From assembly GCF_963674925.1 (NCBI RefSeq), contig NZ_OY771647.1:2681501-2745500 (forward strand): 64,000 bases of DNA, written 5' to 3'. The stretch comes from an uncultured Draconibacterium sp. (lineage in GTDB: Bacteria; Bacteroidota; Bacteroidia; Bacteroidales; Prolixibacteraceae). The notes below the pieces were generated by a model. It ran no database searches and was not told the origin of the DNA. It worked only from the letters and a program-made list of their open reading frames with translations. Shown here one piece after another: positions 36,082 through 44,589 of the stretch. The number at the start of each line of letters is the position of its first letter. Within the stretch, counting starts at the first letter, position 1. Both the position numbers and the translations under genes were made by a program.

Positions 36082-36173
36082 GTGATTTTCAGTCGTTTAT
36101 ATCCACCATGAATTAACCGCGGTTATCAACAATTGTTAATAAGGTCGTTTAGTCTTTTATCCTCAATGCAAAC

Positions 36174-37964
36174 TTATTTAATCCACAACCACTGGAACTT
36201 GATTGGATCTATTTCTGTTGGCTGAATGCTGAGCTCTATGGTGTAAAAACCGGGTTCGGGGAAATTGATCGTACCGATTTTATTCGATTCGAAATTATCG
36301 ATATACCAATCCTGGTTGGGTTCACCTACAGTTTGCCCGGTTGGATGCACCGAATGATACAATGATTGCCCGGCAGCTTTTAACACAATCTGGCTGTTGT
36401 TTCTGTTGCCCTGAAAACTATACGACACATCCACTCTTTTTTCACCCGCTTTGTCAACGTATATTTTCCAGCTAAAATCAGTAACGCCATTTGCTGCCAC
36501 AAAGTCCGGAACCGTTCCGTATTTTGCCGGAGGTGTTATTTCCATTGATTGAGGCTGCGGATTTTGATTCCCGGGAAGTAAGGAATATCCATCGTCGCTT
36601 GTTTTTGCTACAAGTCTATCCATAATTTCCGGTTTTGATTTGTATTCAACCACAACTACGGAAACATAAGGATCTGGTTGGTCTGCAGGCAACGTAACTT
36701 GTGTAAAAGCTCCGGAGTGCGAAAAGGAGAGTGCTGATTTCTGCTTATCTGCCAGCAGGTAAATTTTTTCAGGATTACTAGTTATTCCTGTAAGATTCAG
36801 ATGTTTGTTCAGGGGCCAGTTGTATACATGCAGGAACAGTTTAAAGATGTTCCCATCTTGTTTGCAGGTAATTTTTCCCCAGTCGTGCAGGTCTTTGTTC
36901 AGGTCGAAAGCTTCTGCGCCGTAAATCGATTCTCCATTCACCTGCAGCCATTTTCCCATTTCAAGCATGCGCTGCGAAATCTCGTAAGGAACATCGCCGT
37001 TGGCACGCGGCCCGATGTTAAGCATAAAATTGCCATTCAAACTAACATTTCCGATTAGCGATTTTAATAATGTTGACGTTGATTTCCATTGCGAATCAGA
37101 CGAATGAAAACCCCACGAATGAGCAACTGTTGCCGGCGATTGCCACGGGAAGTCTTCCTTCTTGTCGCCAAGTTGGTTGTCGCCCAATGTTTTGTAATCA
37201 ATGTCGGGATCTTCCTCGATCGATAAACCTAAACGAGAATTTACCAGACAATTGGGTTGTAACTCGCGTATCAATGATTTTAATTGAAGCAGTTGTTCTT
37301 TGGTGACGATACTTTTGGAATGATGAATCCACATATCGAACCAAAGCATCGAAATCTCGCCATAATTGGTTAGCAGCTCGGTAATTTGTGGTATCACCTT
37401 CTGCTGCCAGTATCGGTCGTAATCACTTTCTGATAATTTGTAAATTTCGCGGCTATGGTTCCAACCCAGCGGGTGTTCCCAGTCAACCCAGTGCGAATAG
37501 TACAGGCAAAGTTTAATGCCGTGCTTTTTGCAGGCTTCAGCCATTTCTGCAATAATATCGCGTTTGGGATTGGTGTAATCACCCAGATCGTAATCACTCA
37601 CTTTGCTGTCCCACAAACCAAAACCATCATGATGTTTGGCCGTAATGGTAATGTATTTCATTCCTGACTTTTTAGCCATTATTACCCACTCTTCAGGATC
37701 AATTTCGTCCCATTGAAAACGGTCGAGAAGTGTAAGGTATTCATCGCGATCAATGCTGTTTCGGTATAAAATCCACTCGGCATAATCGTTATCGTTTCTG
37801 ATTTTTTCGCCTTTCCAGTAACCTTCGGCACCACTGTACACGCCCCAGTGAATAAACATTCCAAAGCGTGAGTCGGTGAACCATCTGGCACGTTCATTGG
37901 TATTTTTCTGGCCAAATGAAGTTAAACTGCAAAGCAGTAAAAGAAAGACAATCAAGTTTTTCAT
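36174..37964 (-). CDS. GH29 family alpha-L-fucosidase
   Basis: The 596-residue secreted enzyme has a signal peptide (about 1-19), then the GH29 barrel with WFTDSRFGMFIHWGVYSG (28-45) and YITITAKHHDGFGLWDS (104-120). LWFDMW carries the likely nucleophile Asp210. The C-terminal region (about 470-596) is a beta-sandwich, with SYSFQGNRNNSQIVLKAAG. It removes terminal alpha-L-fucose from glycans. It stands alone rather than in a SusC/D locus; the specificity (GH29-A or B) cannot be told from this sequence alone. Confidence 0.94.
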   Translation of the reverse strand: MKNLIVFLLLLCSLTSFGQKNTNERARWFTDSRFGMFIHWGVYSGAEGYWKGEKIRNDNDYAEWILYRNSIDRDEYLTLLDRFQWDEIDPEEWVIMAKKSGMKYITITAKHHDGFGLWDSKVSDYDLGDYTNPKRDIIAEMAEACKKHGIKLCLYYSHWVDWEHPLGWNHSREIYKLSESDYDRYWQQKVIPQITELLTNYGEISMLWFDMWIHHSKSIVTKEQLLQLKSLIRELQPNCLVNSRLGLSIEEDPDIDYKTLGDNQLGDKKEDFPWQSPATVAHSWGFHSSDSQWKSTSTLLKSLIGNVSLNGNFMLNIGPRANGDVPYEISQRMLEMGKWLQVNGESIYGAEAFDLNKDLHDWGKITCKQDGNIFKLFLHVYNWPLNKHLNLTGITSNPEKIYLLADKQKSALSFSHSGAFTQVTLPADQPDPYVSVVVVEYKSKPEIMDRLVAKTSDDGYSLLPGNQNPQPQSMEITPPAKYGTVPDFVAANGVTDFSWKIYVDKAGEKRVDVSYSFQGNRNNSQIVLKAAGQSLYHSVHPTGQTVGEPNQDWYIDNFESNKIGTINFPEPGFYTIELSIQPTEIDPIKFQWLWIK

Positions 37965-38009
37965 AGTCGGTTTTTAATGTCGTAAGTCGTGTTATTAATC
38001 TATCCTAAA

Positions 38010-38098
38010 ATTTTACCACAATGAACACTAAGGCACAAAGTCGAAGAAAATAGTTGTGGAGTTTTCTTCTACTATGTGGCTTCGTGGTTTATTTGTAC
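38010..38098. repeat. Dispersed intergenic repeat with inverted ends
   Basis: TTACCACAATGAACACTAAGGCACAAAG at one side and CTATGTGGCTTCGTGGTTT at the other are imperfect inverses (CCACNNNG ... CNNNGTGG). This resembles small intergenic repeats common in this phylum. It lies between the fucosidase promoter region and nspC. Confidence 0.45.
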
Positions 38099-38145
38099 GT
38101 CCTGTTCATTTCGTTAAACCTTTGAATATTAATTTAATGTGGTTT

Positions 38146-39282
38146 CTACGACAAACGATTTTTGAAATCTTCGTAGTTGAATTTCCGAACGATTTTTAGT
38201 TGCTCATCTTTTGTCCAAATTGCAATTGTCGGATGATTAACACCGTTAAACATGGTGGTTTTTACCATGGTGTAATGAATCATATCAAGAAATACGATTT
38301 GCTCGCCAATTTGCAGTTCGCGGCCAAAATCGTAAGCTTCCATAAAATCGCCTGCCAGACAACTGCCGCCTCCCAAACGATAACGGTATCGGCTTTCTTC
38401 CGATGGATCTTTGGCCCCAATAATTTTCGGACGGTATGGCATTTCAAGTGTATCGGGCATATGGGCGGTAAACGAAACATCCAGAATCGCTGTTTTAACG
38501 CCCTGGTGTTCCACAATATCCTGAACCGTTGAAACCAAAACACCCGTTTCCCAGGCAATGGCGCTGCCGGGTTCCAGAATTACTTTTACGTCGTATTTTT
38601 TTCTGAAGTCTTTCAGCAGTTTGATGAGGTGTTGGTGGTTATAGCCTTCCCGAGTCATCAGGTGGCCGCCGCCCATATTCACCCATTTTATCCGATGCAG
38701 GTATTTACTGTATTTGTTTTCGAGGTTCTTGAGTACTTTTTCCAGGCTGAATGAATCCGATTCGCACAACACATGAAAATGAATACCTTCAATTCCTTCG
38801 GGCAATTCAACCGGCATTTCGTTGCTGCCAATTCCCAGTCGCGAGCCCGGAGCACTTGGATTATAGAGATCGGTACCCACGTCAGAATATTCAGGATTTA
38901 CCCGAATACCACAAGAAATTTTATGACCGGCAGACTGCGTGCGTTGGTAATATTTCTCAAATTGTTTAACTGAATTAAATACAATATGGCTACTGTAGCT
39001 CATCAACTCATCAAATTCATGATCGAGGTACACCGGCGAATAAAGATGTGCGCGGGTTTTCATTTCCTCGAAACACAATCGCGCTTCGTACAACGAGCTG
39101 GCTGTTGCGCCTTTTAAATATTCGCGCACAATGGGGAAGGCGCTCCACATAGCAAATCCTTTAAATGCCAGGATAATCTCAATGCCGGCTTCCTGCTGAA
39201 CGGTGTTGATCAGCTCCAGGTTTTTACGAAGCAATTTTTCATCGAGCACAAAAGCCGGAGATGGTATTTTTTTATAATTCAT
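38146..39282 (-). CDS. nspC: Carboxynorspermidine/carboxyspermidine decarboxylase
   Basis: A PLP-dependent alanine-racemase-fold decarboxylase of 378 residues. It has the PLP lysine in ILAFKGFAMW (Lys41), the substrate/PLP loops HFHVLCESDSFSLE and WVNMGGGHLMTREGY, the EPGSAIAWETG loop and the C-terminal GGGSCLAGDFMEAYDF motif. It converts carboxyspermidine to spermidine (or carboxynorspermidine to norspermidine). It lies 70 bp downstream of the dehydrogenase making its substrate, and opposite the ADC/agmatinase genes, which provide putrescine. Confidence 0.94.
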   Translation of the reverse strand: MNYKKIPSPAFVLDEKLLRKNLELINTVQQEAGIEIILAFKGFAMWSAFPIVREYLKGATASSLYEARLCFEEMKTRAHLYSPVYLDHEFDELMSYSSHIVFNSVKQFEKYYQRTQSAGHKISCGIRVNPEYSDVGTDLYNPSAPGSRLGIGSNEMPVELPEGIEGIHFHVLCESDSFSLEKVLKNLENKYSKYLHRIKWVNMGGGHLMTREGYNHQHLIKLLKDFRKKYDVKVILEPGSAIAWETGVLVSTVQDIVEHQGVKTAILDVSFTAHMPDTLEMPYRPKIIGAKDPSEESRYRYRLGGGSCLAGDFMEAYDFGRELQIGEQIVFLDMIHYTMVKTTMFNGVNHPTIAIWTKDEQLKIVRKFNYEDFKNRLS

Positions 39283-39284
39283 TT

Positions 39285-39348
39285 TGCAAAGCGCTTAGCG
39301 CAAAGAGCAGAGGGAAAAGGCGCCGTGCTCTTTGCCCTCTGCGCCTGG
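39285..39348. repeat. Intergenic inverted repeat inside the polyamine operon
   Basis: GCAAAGAGC at 39300-39308 and GCTCTTTGC at 39326-39334 are exact inverses, surrounded by CGCTTAGCG and CTCTGCGCC. This low-complexity palindromic unit sits in the 70-bp gap between the two carboxyspermidine genes. Confidence 0.55.
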
Positions 39349-39352
39349 CTTG

Positions 39353-40546
39353 TTATACTTCAAGATCGCCATTAATTTCTTCGTTCCATGGCAAACCGTG
39401 TTCTCCGATTTTTTCCATAAACGGATCCGGATCGAATTCTTCTACGTTAAATACGCCTTTACCCTGCCATTTTCCGGTAAGCACCATCATGGCACCCAAC
39501 ATTGCAGGAACTCCGGTTGTGTATGAAACGCCCTGAGTACCGGTTTCTTCAAATGCTTTTTGGTGACTGCAGTTGTTCCACACGTAGTAGGTTTTTTCTT
39601 CGCCGTCTTTTACCCCTTTTATGCGGCATCCAATAGATGTTTCTCCGGTGTAGTTATCGCCAAGATCTCCCGGGTTTGGAAGCACCTCTTTCAGGAACTC
39701 CAACGGAATAATGTCAATACCTTTATATTTAACCGGATCGATTCGGCTCATTCCAATATTCTGGATCACGCGAAGGTGAGTCAGGTATTCGTCGCCAAAA
39801 GTCATCCAGAAACGCGCACGTTTCAAACTTGGGAAGTTTTTGGTTAAGGATTCCAGCTCTTCGTGGTAAAGAACGTATGAGTTTCTTGCACCGATATTCG
39901 GGTAATTCAAAGCCTGTTTAATCTCAAAAGGTTTGGTTTCTACCCATTGTCCGTTTTCCCAGTAACGTCCGTTTTGTGTGATTTCGCGAATATTAATTTC
40001 CGGGTTAAAATTGGTGGCAAATGCTTTTCCATGGTCGCCGCCATTGCAATCTACAATATCAAGGTAATGCATTTCATCAAAATGATGTTTGGCTGCGTAG
40101 GCCGTATAAATACTTGTTACGCCCGGATCGAATCCGCAACCCAACACAGCCATAATGCCTTTTTCTTTAAAACGATCGTGGTAAGCCCACTGCCAGCTGT
40201 ATTCGAATTTAGCTTCGTCTTTAGGTTCGTAATTGGCAGTATCGAGGTAATTTACACCGGTCTCGAGGCAGGCATCCATAATCGGAAGATCCTGGTAAGG
40301 AAGTGCCACATTGATAACCAGTTCCGGTTGAAATTCTTTGATCAGTGCAACAGTATCGGCAACATTATCGGCATTTAACGAGGCCGTTTTTATTCTGCCT
40401 TTACCAACTTCTTTTGCAATTACATCGCATTTAGAAACGGTACGACTGGCCAATAAAATTTCTGAAAAAACTTCCGGGTTATCCGCACATTTGCTGGCAA
40501 CCACACGGCCAACACCTCCTGCTCCAATTATTAAAACTTTACTCAT
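39353..40546 (-). CDS. Carboxynorspermidine/carboxyspermidine dehydrogenase (saccharopine dehydrogenase family)
   Basis: A Rossmann NAD(P)-binding protein starting MSKVLIIGAGGVGRVVASKCA, with AVLGCGFDPGVTSIYTAYA (about 143-161) and SYTTGVPAMLGAMM near the C-terminus. It reductively condenses putrescine with aspartate semialdehyde to carboxyspermidine. The assignment to the polyamine enzyme rather than a lysine enzyme rests on the adjacent nspC and on the FDPGVTS signature. An alternative start at 40558 adds four residues (MNKK); I prefer 40546, where the glycine motif sits at the usual distance. Confidence 0.92.
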   Translation of the reverse strand: MSKVLIIGAGGVGRVVASKCADNPEVFSEILLASRTVSKCDVIAKEVGKGRIKTASLNADNVADTVALIKEFQPELVINVALPYQDLPIMDACLETGVNYLDTANYEPKDEAKFEYSWQWAYHDRFKEKGIMAVLGCGFDPGVTSIYTAYAAKHHFDEMHYLDIVDCNGGDHGKAFATNFNPEINIREITQNGRYWENGQWVETKPFEIKQALNYPNIGARNSYVLYHEELESLTKNFPSLKRARFWMTFGDEYLTHLRVIQNIGMSRIDPVKYKGIDIIPLEFLKEVLPNPGDLGDNYTGETSIGCRIKGVKDGEEKTYYVWNNCSHQKAFEETGTQGVSYTTGVPAMLGAMMVLTGKWQGKGVFNVEEFDPDPFMEKIGEHGLPWNEEINGDLEV

Positions 40547-40583
40547 TTTCTTATTCAATCATTTTAATTCAATAACTTAAAAC

Positions 40584-40599
40584 ATATTCACATGAATAT
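40584..40599. promoter_or_regulatory. Palindrome in the divergent polyamine promoter region
   Basis: ATATTCA-CA-TGAATAT is a 16-bp palindrome with 7-bp perfect arms, centred in the 108-bp gap between the dehydrogenase and agmatinase genes. It is a possible operator for both directions; the regulator is unknown. Confidence 0.4.
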
Positions 40600-40654
40600 C
40601 GTAATTTCGTGTGAAGATTACAAAAAATCAGAGACAAATTAAGCATTTTTTTTG

Positions 40655-41683
40655 ATGAGTGAGACGCTCGAAAATAAAGATTTTAATCCAAATGGCGTGG
40701 GGCTGAAAAACGGCAATTTTATTGGGCTTCCGTTTACTGAAAAAACAGCCGAAGTAGTACTGTTTTCAGTACCCTGGGATGTTACGGTTTCAGCTGGTGA
40801 GGGAACTGCAGAGGCGCCGGAAAAAATTCTGGAAACTTCGTTTCAGCTTAATTTATTCGATTTGGATGTACAAGATGCCTGGAAACGGGGAATTTATTTT
40901 CAGCCGGTGAGCGATGCGGTTATGAAAATTAGAAATCAGCTTCGGTCAAAAGCTTCACTTTATATCGATTTTTTAGAGAATGGGGGAGTTGTTTCTGAGA
41001 ATGCGGAAATGCAACAAACGCTGGCTGAGATAAACGAGCAGTGTGAGGCGATGAATTTTTTTGTGTATCGTGAAACCAAAAAACTGCTTGATGCCGGTAA
41101 AATTGTGGGATTGATTGGTGGCGATCACAGTACTCCGCTCGGATATTTAACAGCACTGTCGGAGAAATACGAGCGTTTTGGTGTGATTCAGATCGATGCA
41201 CACCCCGACTTGCGAAAAGCCAATAAAGGGTTCACTTATTCGCATGCCTCTGTTTTTTATAATGCCGTGCAAATGCCTGAAATCAAAAAACTGGTGCAGG
41301 TTGGAATTCGGGATTGCTGCGATGAGGAAGTTCAATTGGCAGAAAATAACGACCGCATTGAAGTGCATTTCGATCAAAAGCTGAAAGAGGAGCAATTTAA
41401 CGGGGCAAACTGGGATGAGCAATGCGACGAAATTATAAGCGAATTACCCGGTAATATTTACATTAGTATTGATGTTGACGGCCTGGACCCGAAACTTTGC
41501 CCGCAAACAGGAATGCCTGTGCCGGGTGGGCTCGAATACAACCAGGTTGTTTATTTGTTTAAAAAGATTTTAAAGAGTGGTCGCCGCATTATTGGTTTTG
41601 ACGTGTGCGAAACCGGAAATGCGGAATGGGATGCCAGAGTAGCCGCCCGGATTATTTATAAACTCAGTTGTTTGGCCGGTTAA
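40655..41683 (+). CDS. Agmatinase-type ureohydrolase
   Basis: The 342-residue arginase-fold enzyme keeps the binuclear Mn ligands: GGDHSTPLG (about 151-159), IQIDAHPDLR (about 175-184) and SIDVDGLDP (about 270-278). It should split agmatine to putrescine and urea, given the arginine decarboxylase gene 177 bp downstream. It is longer than E. coli SpeB, with an N-terminal extension of about 100 residues. The ATG at 40655 is preferred to the TTG just before it. A formiminoglutamase activity is possible but the context favours agmatine. Confidence 0.9.
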   Translation: MSETLENKDFNPNGVGLKNGNFIGLPFTEKTAEVVLFSVPWDVTVSAGEGTAEAPEKILETSFQLNLFDLDVQDAWKRGIYFQPVSDAVMKIRNQLRSKASLYIDFLENGGVVSENAEMQQTLAEINEQCEAMNFFVYRETKKLLDAGKIVGLIGGDHSTPLGYLTALSEKYERFGVIQIDAHPDLRKANKGFTYSHASVFYNAVQMPEIKKLVQVGIRDCCDEEVQLAENNDRIEVHFDQKLKEEQFNGANWDEQCDEIISELPGNIYISIDVDGLDPKLCPQTGMPVPGGLEYNQVVYLFKKILKSGRRIIGFDVCETGNAEWDARVAARIIYKLSCLAG

Positions 41684-41722
41684 TTTTGATTGGTGCTACT
41701 TATTTTTTTACTTTGAAAGAAC

Positions 41723-41741
41723 GTTTCCAATTGTTGGAAAC
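41723..41741. promoter_or_regulatory. Palindrome between the agmatinase and arginine decarboxylase genes
   Basis: GTTTCCAA-TTG-TTGGAAAC is a perfect 8-bp-arm palindrome, 40 bp after agmatinase and 120 bp before the decarboxylase. No T tract follows, so it is more likely an operator than a terminator. Confidence 0.4.
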
Positions 41742-41860
41742 ATTAAAATAGGTGAGTGTTTGGGCAGATTTCATTTTATGTCGTAATTATTCGAAAAAAA
41801 TATTTTTATTTGCGGTTTGAAAAAAATGCAAAAACACTAATAATTTATATGGCTACGTAG

Positions 41861-43276
41861 ATGAAGAATACTTATTTTGATTTGATTGAGCAAAGCTACT
41901 ACTTCCCTCAGGAAGGCTTTGATCTAAGAGGTGATTCGTTAACCTTTCACGGAATCTCTTTAAAATATCTAATTAAAAAATACGGTACCCCTTTTAGGTT
42001 TATATACCTGCCGAAAATTGGGGAACAAATAAAAAAATCGCGTAACCTGTTTAATAAGGCCATTAAAAAGAACAATTATAACGGCAAATATTATTATTGT
42101 TATTGTACAAAATGTAACCACTTTTCGCACGTGGTTAACGAGGCTTTAAAACACAATGTAAACCTCGAAACTTCATCATCGTACGACATCGATCTGATCC
42201 TGCATCTTTTTAAGGATAAAAAAATCGATAAGAACCGGAAAATCATTCACAACGGCTATAAAACACAGGAATACCTTTCGAAAATTATTGAATTGCAACG
42301 CCTTGGTTTTAAGAATAATATTATTGTATTGGATAGTATTAACGAGCTGGAAAGAATTGAAAAACTAGCTAATGGTGAAAAGGTAAAAGTGGGTATCCGA
42401 ATGGCGATTAACGAGGAATCGCAGTCGGCTTATTACACCTCGCGTTTGGGAATCAGACACACCAATATTCCAGAGTTTTTCCAGAAGCAAATCAAAGGAA
42501 AGAAAAACATCGAATTAAAGATGCTTCACTTTTTTGTTGATTCGGGAATTAAAGACAGTCTGTATTTCTGGGGCGAATTCCAAAAAGCGATGAAGCTTTA
42601 CGTGGAGCTGAAAAAGCAGTGCGACTCACTCGATTCGTTTAACCTGGGTGGAGGTTTCCCAATTCGTAACCACTTGGGTTTTGAGTACGACTACGAGTAC
42701 ATGATCAAGGAAATTGTTTCGAATATTAAAACGGCCTGCTCGGCTGAAAATTTGCCCGATCCGGACATTTACACCGAGTTCGGAAAATATACCGTTGGCG
42801 AAAGTGGGGCGATCATTTTCGAGGTGCTGGAGCAAAAACAGCAAAACGATACCGAAAGCTGGTACATCATTAACAACAGTTTAATGAACACCATTCCGGA
42901 TTCGTGGTCGATATTCGAGAAGTTTATTTTGCTACCTATCAACAAATGGAACAACGAATACAAACGTGCCAATATTGGAGGTATCAGCTGCGATCATTCG
43001 GATTATTACAACTCGGAAGACTTTAACCAGGAGGTTTTGCTTCCTGCTTATTCCGACGATGATAAGGAGCCGCTGTATCTTGGATTTTTTCACACCGGCG
43101 CCTACCAGGATGCCATTAGTGGTTACGGCGGAATAAAACACTGTTTGATTCCTGCACCAAAACATGTAATTATCGATCGTGACGAGAAAGGTAATTTCTT
43201 CGATTATGTGTATCGTAACGAGCAGTCGGCAGAGGAAATGTTCAAAATTCTGGGGTATACCAAGGACGAGGAGTAG
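41861..43276 (+). CDS. Biosynthetic arginine decarboxylase (fold III)
   Basis: A PLP enzyme of 471 residues, shorter than SpeA of E. coli and of the type found in Bacteroidota. The PLP lysine is in CYCTKCNHF (Lys84), with NLETSSSYDIDLIL, NLGGGFPIRN and FGKYTVGESGAIIFEV downstream. FHTGAYQDAISGYGG carries the substrate-side aromatic/acid residues. It produces agmatine from arginine for the upstream agmatinase. The four-gene set gives arginine, agmatine, putrescine, carboxyspermidine and spermidine in turn. Confidence 0.91.
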   Translation: MKNTYFDLIEQSYYFPQEGFDLRGDSLTFHGISLKYLIKKYGTPFRFIYLPKIGEQIKKSRNLFNKAIKKNNYNGKYYYCYCTKCNHFSHVVNEALKHNVNLETSSSYDIDLILHLFKDKKIDKNRKIIHNGYKTQEYLSKIIELQRLGFKNNIIVLDSINELERIEKLANGEKVKVGIRMAINEESQSAYYTSRLGIRHTNIPEFFQKQIKGKKNIELKMLHFFVDSGIKDSLYFWGEFQKAMKLYVELKKQCDSLDSFNLGGGFPIRNHLGFEYDYEYMIKEIVSNIKTACSAENLPDPDIYTEFGKYTVGESGAIIFEVLEQKQQNDTESWYIINNSLMNTIPDSWSIFEKFILLPINKWNNEYKRANIGGISCDHSDYYNSEDFNQEVLLPAYSDDDKEPLYLGFFHTGAYQDAISGYGGIKHCLIPAPKHVIIDRDEKGNFFDYVYRNEQSAEEMFKILGYTKDEE

Positions 43277-43314
43277 TTAGCAGTCTCAGTTTACAGTCTC
43301 AGCTACAATTTGCT

Positions 43315-43352
43315 GTCATTTCGATCCGTCAGTTGACGGAGAGAAATCTGTT
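43315..43352. repeat. Dispersed intergenic repeat, family A, partial copy 3
   Basis: GTCATTTCGATCCGTCAG then TTGACGGAGAGAAATCTGTT matches the left half of the family seen at 4875 and 16521. It contains its own small palindrome (TCCGTCAGTTGACGGA); the right inverse half is missing. Confidence 0.65.
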
Positions 43353-43473
43353 ACTTGTGAGGTATTCTTAGTCTTGTTCAAATTAATTTGAATCGAGTTT
43401 TTCATCGGGCAACTTTCAACTAACATAGTATTCAACTTTTTTTAGGGAAATCTGTTTTTCTTAAAAAAACTAT

Positions 43474-44040
43474 ATGTCAGTTACCGAAATTATAAAAAAC
43501 CGAAGAGCGACACCGCCACGTTTATTTGCCAAAAAGGACTTGCCAAACGGATCTATTGAGGAGTTGCTAAGAAGTGCCAACTGGGCACCCAATCATAAAA
43601 AAACAGAACCCTGGCGGTTTAAAGTGTACCGTGGCGAAGCAAAAGCCAAACTGGCTGCTGACGCGAAGTCTTTGCTGCTTGAAAAGCAAAAGGAAGGTTA
43701 TCCGGTTGCTACGGAGAAAATAGAAAAGTTTGCATCTACCATCGAGCGAGTGCCGGTAGCCATTGCTGTAATTTTGCAACCCGATTCGGCCGGGCGTTTG
43801 CCGGAGTGGGAGGAAATTGCAGCAGTATCAATGGCCGTGCAAAATATGTGGTTAACAGCGACCGAAATGGAATTGGCTGCATTTTGGGCAACACCCGCTT
43901 TTATAGAGCTGTTTGACGAATTGCTGGAGCTGAAAAATAACCAAAAAAGTTTGGGTTTCTTCTACGTTGGCCAGGTAATGATGGATTTCCCTTCGCCGGG
44001 ACGACGCGACTGGAAGGAAAAAATTGAATGGAAAGAATGA
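43474..44040 (+). CDS. Nitroreductase family protein
   Basis: The 188-residue FMN-dependent oxidoreductase fold starts MSVTEIIKNRRATPPRLF, the FMN phosphate-binding region. It continues with LLRSANWAPNHKKTEPWRFKV and AAVSMAVQNMWLTATEMELAAFWATP. The compact form matches YdjA-type nitroreductases. The natural substrate is not indicated. It is followed 35 bp later by a small secreted protein gene. Confidence 0.9.
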   Translation: MSVTEIIKNRRATPPRLFAKKDLPNGSIEELLRSANWAPNHKKTEPWRFKVYRGEAKAKLAADAKSLLLEKQKEGYPVATEKIEKFASTIERVPVAIAVILQPDSAGRLPEWEEIAAVSMAVQNMWLTATEMELAAFWATPAFIELFDELLELKNNQKSLGFFYVGQVMMDFPSPGRRDWKEKIEWKE

Positions 44041-44075
44041 AATTGTTACCTTCAGCTTTTCAAATCATCTGAATC

Positions 44076-44552
44076 ATGCGAATAGTGGGGATCTTTTTAT
44101 TGCTAGTCTTGGGTTTAACTACACAGGCACAAACCGACCAGGAAGTATCAACTTTGGTTGACGGGAAAGATTTTCCAAACCCGGTTTTTATATCGCCCGA
44201 TCCGCCAAAGCCCATAAAAGGCTGGGAGATGACAAACGTTTCGGAAGAGAATGTGCTAAAAGGGGATTATCCGGGGGAGATTATCAAATTCCGTTTTAAA
44301 GGAACTGCGGTTGGAATTTTGGTTTACACGGATAACAATTCGGGAATAGTTGAATACAGCCTTGACGGACAGCCCTGGTTTGAATTGGATGTTTATTCAA
44401 AAAAGCCAGATGCGACATTAAAAGGTTTTACGCTGGATAAGGATTTGAAAAACCGAAAGCACACACTGCAAATCCGAATTGTTGAGCGGAATAATCCTGA
44501 TAGTTCAGGAACCAACATTGCATTACGATCATTTTATTTTAATAAAGAATAA
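44076..44552 (+). CDS. Small secreted protein with carbohydrate-binding-like beta domain
   Basis: I do not recognise a named family. The 158-residue product has a signal peptide (about 1-19, ending TQAQ) and then one beta-sandwich-like domain with FRFKGTAVGILVYTDNNSGIVEYSLDGQPWFELD and KHTLQIRIVERN. This pattern resembles the galactose-binding-like domains attached to secreted SGNH hydrolases, but no hydrolase motif is present. It probably shares a transcript with the nitroreductase and ends at a strong terminator. Confidence 0.7.
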   Translation: MRIVGIFLLLVLGLTTQAQTDQEVSTLVDGKDFPNPVFISPDPPKPIKGWEMTNVSEENVLKGDYPGEIIKFRFKGTAVGILVYTDNNSGIVEYSLDGQPWFELDVYSKKPDATLKGFTLDKDLKNRKHTLQIRIVERNNPDSSGTNIALRSFYFNKE

Positions 44553-44584
44553 AAAAGGAGCTTCATTTGAAGCTCCTTTTTTTT
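44551..44584. terminator. Bidirectional terminator between the small secreted protein and pepD genes
   Basis: A 15-bp perfect stem AAAAAAGGAGCTTCA / TGAAGCTCCTTTTTT, with a 2-nt apparent loop, carries A and T tracts at both ends. It serves the two convergent genes. Confidence 0.92.
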
Positions 44585-44589
44585 GAATT

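Larger units (their letters stand above)
35360..36173. other. Large intergenic region with a probable structured RNA
   Basis: This 814-bp gap holds no recognisable protein gene. Its ends are about one third GC, but 35590-36040 is close to 46% GC. It contains hairpins, a reverse-strand consensus promoter (36052-36081) and a reverse-strand terminator-like hairpin (35531-35564), described separately. Confidence 0.75.
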
